This document shows positions 7,236 through 15,479 of a stretch of DNA of 15,527 nt, one piece after another; the stretch's first letter is position 1; each line of letters opens with the position of its first letter. The translations under genes were made by a program, and so were the position numbers. This DNA comes from CAZFCK01 sp964517355 (GTDB taxonomy: Bacteria > Desulfobacterota > Desulfovibrionia > Desulfovibrionales > Desulfovibrionaceae), in assembly GCA_964517355.1 (NCBI GenBank), contig CAZFCK010000106.1, positions 1 through 15,527 on the forward strand, written 5' to 3'. The notes below the pieces were generated by a model. The model was not told the origin of the DNA, did no database searches, and was given only the letters and a program-made list of their open reading frames with translations.

Positions 7236-7560
7236 TGCGAACATCTTGATTGACATGGAGGAAGGCGGATTGCTGGTCTCCATGTTTAATCTTGAATGCA
7301 AATTCATCATTCCTGACATTCTTTTCGTCGAAGAGCTATCCGAACTCAATGCACATTTTTGGGACTTTGGATTGGAGCAAAGAGCATTAAGAGCTGAATT
7401 CATGCTTATTGCTTTTCAAATGGCACAATCTTACAGGCATCCAAGCCGTAATGATCTCTTCGCATTGTCATTAGCCAAGCAGGAGGAGTGCTCACTTCTC
7501 ACTGGGGATAAATTTCTGAGAATAGCGGCTGAAAAGGAAGGAGTGAATGTTTATGGCCTG
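7219..7560 (+). pseudogene. PIN-domain toxin, C-terminus lost at a junction and frame fused to gspK
   Basis: The frame reads LLLVSDANILIDMEEGGLL, the PIN opening with the first acidic residue in SDANILID, then VEELSEL, SRNDLFALSLAKQ and LLTGDKFLRIAA with the remaining acidic active-site residues. PIN proteins are metal-dependent ribonucleases and common toxins. No ATG precedes the DANILID motif: the upstream stop is TAG 7213-7215 and the choices are ATA 7216 or CTG 7219, with GGAAGAG (7205-7211) at suitable distance, so the start codon may have been lost. After VNVYG (about 7556) the family-like sequence ends and type II secretion DNA begins. No stop follows; the frame runs on through gspJ DNA out of phase and into gspK (stop 8442). 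A PIN-GspK fusion protein is therefore possible on paper. Confidence 0.65.
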
Positions 7561-7681
7561 GGCCCATGTCGCCGAATTGCCCCAGGCGGTGGTCTGCCGC
7601 TATCAGACCCCCGGAATGAAGGCCCCGGTGGAAACCGCGTTATATCCCGCCGCATTCGACTGTGCAGGAGGCAGGCAATGA
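7553..7681 (+). pseudogene. gspJ: 3' end of a gspJ-like pseudopilin gene
   Basis: In the codon phase of 7553 the sequence reads WAHVAELPQAVVCRYQTPGM and ends AAFDCAGGRQ at TGA 7679-7681, which overlaps the gspK start (ATGATG) in the tight way of operon genes. The LPQAVVCRY strand resembles the closing LPRAV strand of GspJ minor pseudopilins, and gspJ normally sits directly before gspK. The whole N-terminal part, including the prepilin peptidase site, is absent because PIN-toxin DNA takes over at about 7553-7566. The ATG at 7553 is chance and has no ribosome site. Confidence 0.65.
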
Positions 7682-8442
7682 TGCGCAACGCCTCCTGCGT
7701 GGAAAACGGTATGATTCTGCTGCCTGTCCTTTTCTTCACCATAGCCGTCGCCGGCATCGCCGGCATGGCGGCCCTCTCGCGCCGCGGCGCTCTCGCGGAA
7801 AAACGTATTCATCTGGAGAAAACCCGTGCGCTTTACCTCGCCCATGGCGGTGTCGCCGAAGCCTTGGCCCGTGTGGCTGGATTGTCAAACGATGCGCGGC
7901 CGGACGGGGCGGCGCACACCGTCAACTACGACTACGGCGAGGCTGTTTTCATGATCACGGACACGGCAGGGATGCTCGATGTGAACATCGCTTCGGAAAC
8001 GGAACTCCATGCGGCCTTCAGGGAGGGAGGACTGGAAGAACCAAGGGAACTCGCCGCCACCCTGGCGAACGCGCGAACGAAAGGACACGGCCCGCCGTAC
8101 TGGCCTCTCGGTTCTCTGGATCGGTTGCTCCTTGTTCCCGGCGTTCCGCCTGAAATTTTCCTCGGCGACCATGGCCCCTGCGGTATCCATGACGTGGAGC
8201 GCTCCAGGAAGAACACCAAGACAGACCATGCGCTCATGGACCTGCTCACGGTACATGGCGGATCGCAAACGCTGAGTGAGGCCGAAAAACGCCAAAATAC
8301 CGCTGAATTTCTACAAGGACATACGTACCGCATTCTCTCTTTGGGGCGTAGCGGCGAGTCTTCCGTGCTGTTCTGGGTCACGGCGCGCAAGGTTCCTGTG
8401 CGGTCCTCCGGCTACATTGTCCTGCATCGGAGGGTGTTGTGA
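7678..8442 (+). CDS. gspK: type II secretion minor pseudopilin GspK
   Basis: The 254-residue protein begins MMRNASCVENGMILLPVLFF and continues as a hydrophobic helix, a pseudopilin N-terminus with a likely prepilin peptidase cut after the Gly of ENG. It lacks the Glu at position 5 of the mature chain, a known trait of GspK, the tip subunit of the pseudopilus. The T2SSK domain shows as GMLDVNIASETELHAAF (about 100-116), then LAATLANAR, PYWPLGSLDRLLLVPGVPPE (about 140-160) and a C-terminal strand region. AGGAGG (about 7664-7669) lies well placed before ATG 7678. It overlaps the gspJ remnant by 4 bp and gspL by 1 bp. The same frame also continues from the PIN toxin upstream, so transcription and even translation might now come from there. 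Confidence 0.82.
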   Translation: MMRNASCVENGMILLPVLFFTIAVAGIAGMAALSRRGALAEKRIHLEKTRALYLAHGGVAEALARVAGLSNDARPDGAAHTVNYDYGEAVFMITDTAGMLDVNIASETELHAAFREGGLEEPRELAATLANARTKGHGPPYWPLGSLDRLLLVPGVPPEIFLGDHGPCGIHDVERSRKNTKTDHALMDLLTVHGGSQTLSEAEKRQNTAEFLQGHTYRILSLGRSGESSVLFWVTARKVPVRSSGYIVLHRRVL

Positions 8443-9800
8443 TGCGCGGGCCTGATCTTCGAATGTCGCCGACCCGCCGCCGCAGCCTGATCCTGGTCCA
8501 TTACGGTGCCGAAGAAGTCGCCTGGGTCCGTGCGGAATATTGTAACGGCGCATGGGCAATCGAGGAGTCCGCTTCTGGATGCGTCGCCTCTCCGGGCCTG
8601 ATCGAAACGCCCCCGCCACTGGTTGCCAACACAAAGGCCCCGCGTTGTTGGGTCGTTGTCGTCCTTGAACCGGAACACTATGAAACGCGCCTTGTGCGTT
8701 ACCCCAGGACAGCGGGCAAACGGTTGGGGAAAATACTCGAGTACGATCTGTCCGAGCACGCCCTGCGCCCCCCGGACAAACTGCTCTTTTATTACGCCGC
8801 GCCGCATGATGACGGTTCAATGCTCTCCCTGCCATTTTACGCCATGGAGCGTACGCTGCATACGGCCCTTATGGAATCCTTCAAAACCACGTCCATGGGC
8901 AACGTCCATATCCTGCCTGACGCGATCCTGCTGCCGCAATTCTGGAGGCGGCTCTGCCCCGGCGCCCCTCACGGGGTCCTCATGCGCGAGCGGGGCGCCC
9001 TCGCGTCCGGGTATTCCATAGTGTCGAACGCCGTGGCCGAAGCTCTTGTGTTCAGTCCGGATTCACCGCTCACGCAATTATGGTCCGCGAAAATTGCGCA
9101 GCGCGGTCTCTACGTGCCGGTAGTGCATCTGCATCCCGATCGTGAACGGCAAACTCGCGAATCCCTCCATGCCGCGCCCCCCGAAGCACAAAGCGCCTGC
9201 CTTGTGGCGCCCTGGGCCGTCGAGATGACGCAAAGCCTCCTGCATGTAGATCCCGTGCGGACGTTCGAGGGAGAGCTGCGCATCGCGCCCAAACGATTGT
9301 CCTGCGCCATTTGGATCCTCGCCCTTCTTGCGCTCGCGCATTGTGCTTTTTTTGCCCTGGCGAGCAGGCACCGCGACGTGCAGGTCGAAATCCTCGCGGC
9401 GAACAAATCGGCCGTGCTGGAGCTTCGCCGGACATGGGAGCCCTTGCGAAAACAGAGCGAGTTGTTCCGCAATCTGCAGGAATCGGAAAAGCGCCTCGCC
9501 GCTCTGGAAGCCGCGTCGATTCCGTTGGAACCGCTTTTTGTCGCCCTGACCGAACTCACGCCGAAAAACACCTGGTTGCGCGAGGCCCGCCTGGAGGGCA
9601 ACCGGCTGACGTTGTACGGTGAAGCCCCGGAAGCCCTCGCATACCGCACCATTCTCGCCTCTCAAGAGATGTTCAGCAATGTGGAGTTCGAGGGCAGCAT
9701 CACGAAAAGCCGGGACATAGGCCGGGAGCAGTTCGTCATGTCACTCGATGTGGACAACGCCGCACTGAAAGCGGACCGCAAAGCAAGGACAAAACCATGA
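8442..9800 (+). CDS. gspL: type II secretion inner-membrane platform protein GspL
   Basis: The 452-residue product fits GspL, the link between the secretion ATPase and the inner-membrane platform. Residues 1 to about 250 are the cytoplasmic actin-like/PilM-like part (SLILVHYGAEEVAWVRAEY at the start; GKILEYDLSEHAL). One membrane segment follows (LSCAIWILALLALAHCAFFA, about 286-306), then a heptad-like helix (VQVEILAANKSAVLELRRTW and onward to about 360), then a small periplasmic PilN-like domain (LTELTPKNTWLREARLEGNR, about 365-430). The start is ATG 8442 overlapping the gspK stop (TGATG), with CGGAGGG 5-10 nt upstream. The end overlaps the next gene by ATGA. The gene looks intact, but its partner GspM gene is broken and its ATPase is not here. 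Confidence 0.8.
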   Translation: MRGPDLRMSPTRRRSLILVHYGAEEVAWVRAEYCNGAWAIEESASGCVASPGLIETPPPLVANTKAPRCWVVVVLEPEHYETRLVRYPRTAGKRLGKILEYDLSEHALRPPDKLLFYYAAPHDDGSMLSLPFYAMERTLHTALMESFKTTSMGNVHILPDAILLPQFWRRLCPGAPHGVLMRERGALASGYSIVSNAVAEALVFSPDSPLTQLWSAKIAQRGLYVPVVHLHPDRERQTRESLHAAPPEAQSACLVAPWAVEMTQSLLHVDPVRTFEGELRIAPKRLSCAIWILALLALAHCAFFALASRHRDVQVEILAANKSAVLELRRTWEPLRKQSELFRNLQESEKRLAALEAASIPLEPLFVALTELTPKNTWLREARLEGNRLTLYGEAPEALAYRTILASQEMFSNVEFEGSITKSRDIGREQFVMSLDVDNAALKADRKARTKP

Positions 9801-10440
9801 CCGGCCATGTACGCCGCATCGCGCTTTCAGTGAGACAACGTCTCACCGTCAGCTCCCCCTTACCCGTCGTCCGGCGCAAGAAATCCTTGTTCCTCGTAAC
9901 GAGTGTCTTAAGCATTCTTCTACTCGTTGACTGCGTCTTCCTCATCCCACTAGCGCATTTTCGCCTTGAAACAAGGCGAAATCAACGAGCTTGGGGATTC
10001 CATTACGGCCCAGGCCGATCTCGCCGACCACTATGCGGACAAAATTCAGGAGATGGAAAAGAAAATGCGTGGATTGCAAAACATGGACGAACCACTGGCG
10101 CGGCTCACGGCCTTTGCCGGACTGGATATGTCCGTGGAAGCCCTGGGCCTCGAAATTAGATGCGAGCCTCTCGCGGCTCGCGCCGGGCAAACTGCGCAAG
10201 GTCAGATATCGCCCCGGGCGGGACGAACGCGCAGGCGACGTGACTCTGGCGGTGTTTGAATACGAAATGATCGGAGACATTCACGGCCTGGCCGCCTTGC
10301 TCAACGGCCTGCATGATTTCGACGCGCCGCTCCTGACACGCGAAATCTGCGTTAAAGCTTCGCCCAGGCGCGAACCCCCTCTCGATATTCGGCTGCAACT
10401 CGGCGTGATCAGCAATGTGCATGAAAATCTGAAGCCTTAA
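9797..10440 (+). pseudogene. gspM: GspM/PilO-like gene with two frameshifts
   Basis: Three reading frames together make one GspM-like protein: a basic cytoplasmic start and membrane segment (RKKSLFLVTSVLSILLLVDC, phase of 9797), a coiled-coil part (LKQGEINELGDSITAQADLA, phase of 9966) and a periplasmic ferredoxin-like domain (LAPGKLRKVRYRPGRDERAG to ENLKP, phase of 9991). The first break is at 9953-9965, inside the 28-bp palindromic repeat; removing one base from TTTCGCC there would give LAHFALKQGEINEL. The second is at about 10150-10160. Both shifts go the same way (one base gained or two lost). It starts at ATG 9797 overlapping gspL and ends 12 bp before the secretin. GspM partners GspL in the inner membrane; as read, no full protein forms. 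Confidence 0.75.
9950..9977 (+). repeat. 28-bp palindromic repeat, copy 2
   Basis: Identical over 28 bp to the copies at 28-55 (inverted) and 13077-13104 (direct). Here the hairpin is longer: TTTCGCCTTG (9959-9968), loop AAA, CAAGGCGAAA (9972-9981), a 10-bp perfect stem. It sits exactly where the gspM frame breaks. Confidence 0.92.
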
Positions 10441-10452
10441 CGAGAACTGTAT

Positions 10453-12630
10453 ATGTCAACTCCTTGCCGATGTTGCTTCCATTATTGCATCCCTGCGATT
10501 TGTCTTTTGATGCTGCTTTGTTCCTGTAGTTCCCACGACGGGGTGCGGAGTGGCGCGCAGGTCGCCCCCCCGTATATGGAGCAGGAAGAAGCCCCGCCCC
10601 CTGAGGATGCCTCGCGGGATACGGACGCGGTGCAAGGCCCTGTGCCGCGCAAACCCTTGCCGCGTAAGTATCCGAGCCTGCGTGCCGGCGTGCTCGGATC
10701 GAAAAAGGTGATCAAGAGTGATCGCGCCACGTTATCTTCTCCCGGAGCGCGGACACAGACTGCTCGCGTGCTTTCCTTTAACCACGCCCCCGTTGCCGAA
10801 GTCGCGGAAATCGTGCTGGGCAAGGAACTGGGACTGGATTACGCCGTTTCGCCGGACGTTTCCGGCGAGATAAACCTGCATATCGAGGGAGACTACACCA
10901 GGGGCGAACTCTTGTCCCTGCTTGCGGAAGCCCTCGCTGTCAACGGCGTTGACATCGTTGAACAGGAGGGGCTTTATGTGCTGCGACCCATGCTTTCGGC
11001 CGATGGACTCGATATAGTGGGGCTCACGGACTCCGGGTTCAGGGATGCTCCACAGGTGGTCGTTTACCGCCTGCGCTACGTGGAGGCGGAGCAGGCGCAG
11101 AAAGCCGTCAAAAATTTCCTGGGCAAGGATCGCCCCCTGGCCGTTTTTCCCGAAACAAACACCCTTTTCTTTGCGGACCGGCCCCTGGCCGCGCGACGAG
11201 TCATTCAGCTTTTGCACTCCCTGGATGTAAACGTGCTCGGTGAAATGGGGTTCGAGATCGTGCCGCTGGCAGCAATCCCCCCGCAGGAGGCCGTTGATCG
11301 CTTGCGGGAGATAATCGCCGGGCAGGGACAACTCAACAAAAGCCGCATCGGCGATTCCACGGTGTTCATTCCCCTGGACCGCTTGCCGGGCGTGCTCGTG
11401 GTGTCGCCTTACCCTGAAGCCCTGCAAGCGGTCAGAGGGTGGCTGGCCGCCCTGGATGTGCATACCGAAGCGGCGGGGGAACAGGTGTTTGTCTATCATC
11501 TGGAAAACGGCCTGGCTTCCAAAATCGCTCCCATTCTGCAGGAGCTTTTCGCCAATGCGGAGGGCGAGGGCAGTGGCAACGCCGCTCCGGGCGCGCAGGC
11601 GTACACAAGAAAAAACACCAAGGAGGTGACGGCTGAAGTCGCCGAGGGCTCCGGCATCTCTGGCCTTGTGGCCGAGCTCTCCGGAAAAGCGCTGATCATC
11701 GCCGATGAGGAAAACAACGCCATCGTCGTCAAAGCGAACACCGCGGACCTGGCCAAAATCCTTGAAATCATTCACACACTGGACATCATGCCGCGAGCCG
11801 TGCTTATCAAGATGGTCATTGCCGAGGTCGATCTCTCGGACGAGTTGCGTTACGGCGTGGAATGGTTCTTCCGGACCCGCAACTCCAACGCATTCGTTGG
11901 GGGTAGTTTCGACACGGGCACAGGCTTTACTCGTGAATTCGAGCTGGGCGATTCCGGAGAGGGCCTGATCCCCGGCGGACTTTCCCTTTTCGCCGGTTCC
12001 ATAGGAACTTGGGACGAATTCGCGGCCCTCGTGAACCTGCTCGACGCCAAGAACAAGGTACACATCCTCTCCACGCCCACATTGCTGGCCATGGACAACA
12101 CGCCGGCCTCGTTCACCGTCGGGGGGCGCGAACCAACCATCTCCCGCGTGTCCAAGGACGCATCAAGCGACGCCTCCATCGTCAACGACATCAGCTATCA
12201 GGATACCGGCATCATTCTCACCGTCACACCGCATATCAATTCCAGCGGCCTCGTGCGGCTGGAAGTGGACCAGCGGATCACAAGCGTCAATCCCCAGGCC
12301 ATCCCGGGCGTGGATCTCAACACGCCGCGCTTCACGGAACGGCAGCTTCAGACGTCGCTCATCGCCGAAAGCGGCGACACCATGGTCATCGGCGGCATCA
12401 TCCAGCAGCACGCCGTGAACAACCGTACCGGGGTGCCCGTTCTTTCCAACATCCCGGTGCTCAGTTTCTTCACGTCCACCAAGACGGTGGAGCACGAACG
12501 CACCGAACTCCTTATCGCGGTGACGCCTTATGTCGTCTCACACAACTCGGATCCCGTTTCAAGAGAACTCATTGAAAAGCTGGAGACCATGCGCCGCAAA
12601 ATGGATCAATTGGAGGGGGAAAAGGAATAA
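10453..12630 (+). CDS. gspD: type II secretion outer-membrane secretin GspD
   Basis: This 725-residue secretin would form the outer-membrane channel. The N-terminus has a hydrophobic stretch ending LLMLLCSCSS, with a possible lipobox Cys near 25, so it may be a lipoprotein. After a Pro-rich linker come N0 (RVLSFNHAPVAEVAEIVLG, about 104-179), N1 (VVVYRLRYVEAEQAQKAV, about 197-260), N2 (FEIVPLAAIPPQEAVDRL, about 267-335) and N3 (VFVYHLENGLASKIAPIL, about 343-440), then the secretin barrel domain (HILSTPTLLAMDN near 535; GVPVLSNIPVLSFFTS near 659; ERTELLIAVTPYVV). The usual length and order are kept, and no break is visible. It ends in a short charged helix. No strong ribosome site precedes ATG 10453, so expression may depend on coupling to the broken gspM. 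Confidence 0.9.
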   Translation: MSTPCRCCFHYCIPAICLLMLLCSCSSHDGVRSGAQVAPPYMEQEEAPPPEDASRDTDAVQGPVPRKPLPRKYPSLRAGVLGSKKVIKSDRATLSSPGARTQTARVLSFNHAPVAEVAEIVLGKELGLDYAVSPDVSGEINLHIEGDYTRGELLSLLAEALAVNGVDIVEQEGLYVLRPMLSADGLDIVGLTDSGFRDAPQVVVYRLRYVEAEQAQKAVKNFLGKDRPLAVFPETNTLFFADRPLAARRVIQLLHSLDVNVLGEMGFEIVPLAAIPPQEAVDRLREIIAGQGQLNKSRIGDSTVFIPLDRLPGVLVVSPYPEALQAVRGWLAALDVHTEAAGEQVFVYHLENGLASKIAPILQELFANAEGEGSGNAAPGAQAYTRKNTKEVTAEVAEGSGISGLVAELSGKALIIADEENNAIVVKANTADLAKILEIIHTLDIMPRAVLIKMVIAEVDLSDELRYGVEWFFRTRNSNAFVGGSFDTGTGFTREFELGDSGEGLIPGGLSLFAGSIGTWDEFAALVNLLDAKNKVHILSTPTLLAMDNTPASFTVGGREPTISRVSKDASSDASIVNDISYQDTGIILTVTPHINSSGLVRLEVDQRITSVNPQAIPGVDLNTPRFTERQLQTSLIAESGDTMVIGGIIQQHAVNNRTGVPVLSNIPVLSFFTSTKTVEHERTELLIAVTPYVVSHNSDPVSRELIEKLETMRRKMDQLEGEKE

Positions 12631-12631
12631 G

Positions 12632-12703
12632 ATGCGTCTTTCCCGGCGGGAGACCTTGCCGGCTGGGATGGTCGCCGACGTGCGCGGCGCATGCCTCCGG
12701 TAA
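12632..12703 (+). pseudogene. first 23 codons of a further secretion-operon gene, cut off
   Basis: One base after the gspD stop region an ATG (12632), preceded by AAAAGGA, opens a frame reading MRLSRRETLPAGMVADVRG and stopping at TAA 12701-12703. Composition up to about 12700 matches the secretion operon; from there the DNA becomes sharply AT-rich. This looks like the start of the next operon gene (gspE would be a natural candidate, not proven) joined to foreign DNA. It could also be a genuine tiny frame with no role. Confidence 0.4.
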
Positions 12704-13157
12704 GATAAATACGTAAGCATAAATAAACAACGTAAAAAGTTAATTTAAGATAACTGTTTTATAGAAGATTCCTTTGTAGTCATTTCTTAATTATGCCACG
12801 ACAAAGAGGCTTTACTCATTACACCATGGGGCCTTGCCTCACTCTCCTATAGGGGATTGCGCTCTTCGGACCTGCGGAAGGTGTGCTTATAATACCCAAT
12901 ATGCTCGCTAGTTACATCGATATGTAATTTTTGGTGATCTTTGCGAACCTTTTGGAAATGTTTGTAAGTCGTTGGAGGCGTACCCATCTTAACGGTTGCG
13001 AACGGTAGTGCTTGCACCTTGTTTAATACTATTCTTACCTTTTATGAATATTTCTTGCGATATCCGTATCGATTTGCTAGCGCATTTTCGCCTTGAAACA
13101 AGGCACATTCTACTGCATGCATCCGCATCATGCTATATTGTTTTCCAGGAGGATATC
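12704..13157. other. AT-rich gene-free region before the surface-protein gene
   Basis: No convincing gene, tRNA or other RNA is seen. Items noted: an inverted repeat TTACAT-CGAT-ATGTAA (12912-12927) followed by a T-run; a TATAAT hexamer (12888-12893) without a good -35 box; a direct repeat AACGGT (12991-12996, 13001-13006) spaced one helical turn; and the third 28-bp palindromic repeat (13077-13104). The surface-protein promoter must lie here, but I cannot assign it. Confidence 0.5.
13077..13104 (+). repeat. 28-bp palindromic repeat, copy 3
   Basis: Identical over 28 bp to 9950-9977 and, inverted, to 28-55; the base before it (G) is also shared with copy 1. The hairpin here is GCCTTG-AAA-CAAGGC (13090-13104). 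It lies 54 bp upstream of the chosen start of the surface-protein gene. Confidence 0.92.
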
Positions 13158-15479
13158 GTGCGTTACAAAACCGCTTCCCTTCTTACCGTCCTGGTTTTAT
13201 GTGCCTTCTTCATCTCTTGCTTTTCCCCATCCCGGGCGCAGACATCTTCCGATGAGGAAATTCTTTTTCAGCATGATTACACGCTGGGCTGGCTCCGCCT
13301 TGCGCTCGCCTACGACTCATTTCAAAATGGAGACAACGACACCGCAACTCTGCGCATTACCAAACGCACTCCCGATAAATCCATAAGCGGGGGGTTGCTC
13401 TGTCTCAATCAACAATGGATCAACGGATTTCGCGGTTTCCTCAGAGGAAACGACGAAGTCTTCGAACAGGAAATTTCACTGAAGCCGAACGCGCGCAACC
13501 GCCTGTTCCTGTTTATGCGCGGCCAGAAAAGGGCTTCGATCCGCATCGAAATCATAGCCAGGCAGGAAGTCCAGCCGCCCACCGCCACGTTGTCCGACTC
13601 AGCCGAAACGATAACCTATGGCGGATCCGTCGAACTCTCCTGGACCACCGAGCACGCCGACACTGTGACCATCGATCCGGAGATAGGCACTGTGGGCCCC
13701 ACGGGCACGGCGACGGTCTCCCCCGCAAAGGACACGACCTACACCCTGACCGCCGCCGGTCCGGGAGGCGTCGCCACCGACGCCGTTTCCATCGATGTCC
13801 AGGCCGTGGCCGAGCCTCTGCCCGAAAACTCTTTCGGCCAACAATACGAGGACCTCATTCCGCCAAACGCCGCCATTGAAACCTTCGACCCGGTCAGATT
13901 CGCCGTGGTTTCCGGTTCCGTCACAGACACCGCGGGACAACCCCTTGCCGGCGTCGGCATTACCTTCCATGGCGCGGAAAGCCTCTACGGAGCGGCATAC
14001 ACCGACGCCGCGGGCAACTTCTCCATCCCCGTGGAAGGGGGCGGTCTGATGACCATCCGCTACCACAAGGACGGCTACATCGAGGCGCAACGCAACATCC
14101 AGGTTCCCTGGAACGATATCGCCGTGGCCGAAGCCGTCGCGCTTACAACCTACGACACCGCGTCCACCCTGGTCGCGCCCGACGGCAACCCCGCCCATTT
14201 CACCGTACACCGGAGCGGCATCGTCACGGACCAGCACGGATCGCGTTCCGTTGCCGTGGTCTTTCCCGGCGACATCAAGGCCTATCGCGAGGAGCGGGAC
14301 GGAAGCGAAACAGAGCTCACCTCGTTCACTGTACGGGTCACGGAATACGCCACGCCGGAGTCCATGCCCGCCATCCTGCCCCCGACATCCGTGTACACCT
14401 GGTGTGGCGAATTCACCGTGGACGGCGCGGACAAGGTCCGCTTCAGCGAGCCCGTAAGCGTCTGGATCGACAATTTCCTGAATTTTCCCGTGGGGATGAC
14501 AGTCCCTGTCGGTTATTACGACCGCGACAAGGCGGTCTGGGGGGCTTCGGAAAACGGCGTCATCGTCGAGTTGCTCGACACGGACGGCGATGCCCTGGTT
14601 GACGCTCTGGATGCCGACGGCGACGGCCAGCCCGACGATTTGGACGGCGACGAACTGTTCCTGGACGAGATTAAGGGACGGGAGGACGCGCAGCCGGGTG
14701 CGGTTTTCATGCTCGCCAGGATCGGCCACTTCTCGCCCTGGGATTGCAATTTTCCCGTCTGGCTGCCTGCGGATGCCGCGGCCCCCAAGGGCACGCCCCC
14801 GCCCCCGGAATGCCCTCCCTGTAAAAACACGGTCGGGTCCTTTGTTTCCCATCGTGATCAGGTCTACCACAAGGACGTGGCCATTCCCGGAACGGATGTC
14901 TCGATTTATTACGCGAGTAATCGGGCCGCGGGATACAAGCAGAGAATCGACATCCCCGTCAGTGACGGCACGCTCCCCGAATCATGCAAAGTCATCAGGC
15001 TGCGTGTCTGCGTGGCGGGAAAACTCTACGAGCGGGAACTTCCGCCACAGAAAAACCTCGTCGAGACGATAATCTGGGACGGCCTGGATCTGCGCGGCAA
15101 CCCCGCTCCCAATGCCACGGCGCAAGTCGAGATCGGATATGTGTACGACGCCACGTACGCAATCCCGGCCGACGAGGCCTATGCCTTCGGCATACCCGGC
15201 ACGGGCGGCACTTCGGTGCTCGTGCGCGATTTCTATGTGCCCAGGACCTCGTATCAGTTTCCCCTGCAGGATAAAGCGCCCGCCATGAACGACGTGGGCA
15301 ATGGCTGGACTCTTGCCACGCACCACCGCCTCGATACGGTCAAAACCGACCGCCTCTACAAAGGCGATGGCGGCGTTTTGGAGCAGCAAACCGACATCAT
15401 CGATTTTGTGGACGATTTCGACAACTATGAAAATCTGCAACCGAAAGGTTTCGCCATTGCCCCAGACGGAATGTACTAG
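13158..15479 (+). CDS. secreted RHS/NHL-type multidomain surface protein, truncated
   Basis: The start GTG 13158 is chosen for AGGAGG (13147-13152), 5 nt upstream, and because a signal peptide follows (YKTASLLTVLVLCAFFISCF, then SPSRAQ; cleavage after SRA, or lipidation at Cys21). Of 773 residues, about 138-215 form an Ig-like domain (GGSVELSWTTEHADTVTID), about 251-318 a carboxypeptidase-regulatory-like beta-sandwich (GSVTDTAGQPLAGVGITFHG), and about 474-499 an Asp-rich Ca-binding-type stretch (DTDGDALVDALDADGDG). The C-terminal third resembles the entry region of RHS/YD-repeat proteins (KDVAIPGTDVSIYYASNRAA; TLATHHRLDT). It stops at GFAIAPDGMY, where an NHL-type beta-propeller repeat would normally continue; the stop TAG is the first codon of a hairpin element. 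The N-terminal part may still be exported; full function is doubtful. Confidence 0.75.
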   Translation: MRYKTASLLTVLVLCAFFISCFSPSRAQTSSDEEILFQHDYTLGWLRLALAYDSFQNGDNDTATLRITKRTPDKSISGGLLCLNQQWINGFRGFLRGNDEVFEQEISLKPNARNRLFLFMRGQKRASIRIEIIARQEVQPPTATLSDSAETITYGGSVELSWTTEHADTVTIDPEIGTVGPTGTATVSPAKDTTYTLTAAGPGGVATDAVSIDVQAVAEPLPENSFGQQYEDLIPPNAAIETFDPVRFAVVSGSVTDTAGQPLAGVGITFHGAESLYGAAYTDAAGNFSIPVEGGGLMTIRYHKDGYIEAQRNIQVPWNDIAVAEAVALTTYDTASTLVAPDGNPAHFTVHRSGIVTDQHGSRSVAVVFPGDIKAYREERDGSETELTSFTVRVTEYATPESMPAILPPTSVYTWCGEFTVDGADKVRFSEPVSVWIDNFLNFPVGMTVPVGYYDRDKAVWGASENGVIVELLDTDGDALVDALDADGDGQPDDLDGDELFLDEIKGREDAQPGAVFMLARIGHFSPWDCNFPVWLPADAAAPKGTPPPPECPPCKNTVGSFVSHRDQVYHKDVAIPGTDVSIYYASNRAAGYKQRIDIPVSDGTLPESCKVIRLRVCVAGKLYERELPPQKNLVETIIWDGLDLRGNPAPNATAQVEIGYVYDATYAIPADEAYAFGIPGTGGTSVLVRDFYVPRTSYQFPLQDKAPAMNDVGNGWTLATHHRLDTVKTDRLYKGDGGVLEQQTDIIDFVDDFDNYENLQPKGFAIAPDGMY

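Noticed and set aside
10732..12063. A 443-codon open frame on the minus strand opposite gspD
   Set aside because: It is a shadow of the secretin gene: the plus-strand product has the full secretin domain order, and the minus frame shows no recognisable domain.
28..13104. The 28-bp repeats as a CRISPR array or as att sites of one element
   Set aside because: The copies are kilobases apart, one is inverted, there are no regular spacers or Cas genes, and no integrase gene is present.
12996..13157. N-terminal extension of the surface protein to an upstream start
   Set aside because: It would place the signal peptide internally and translate the palindromic repeat; GTG 13158 has a strong AGGAGG at the right distance.
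13599..14870. A 423-codon open frame on the minus strand opposite the surface protein
   Set aside because: Its Gly/Arg/Val-rich composition is typical of an antisense frame in GC-rich DNA, and the plus strand encodes clear domains with a signal peptide.
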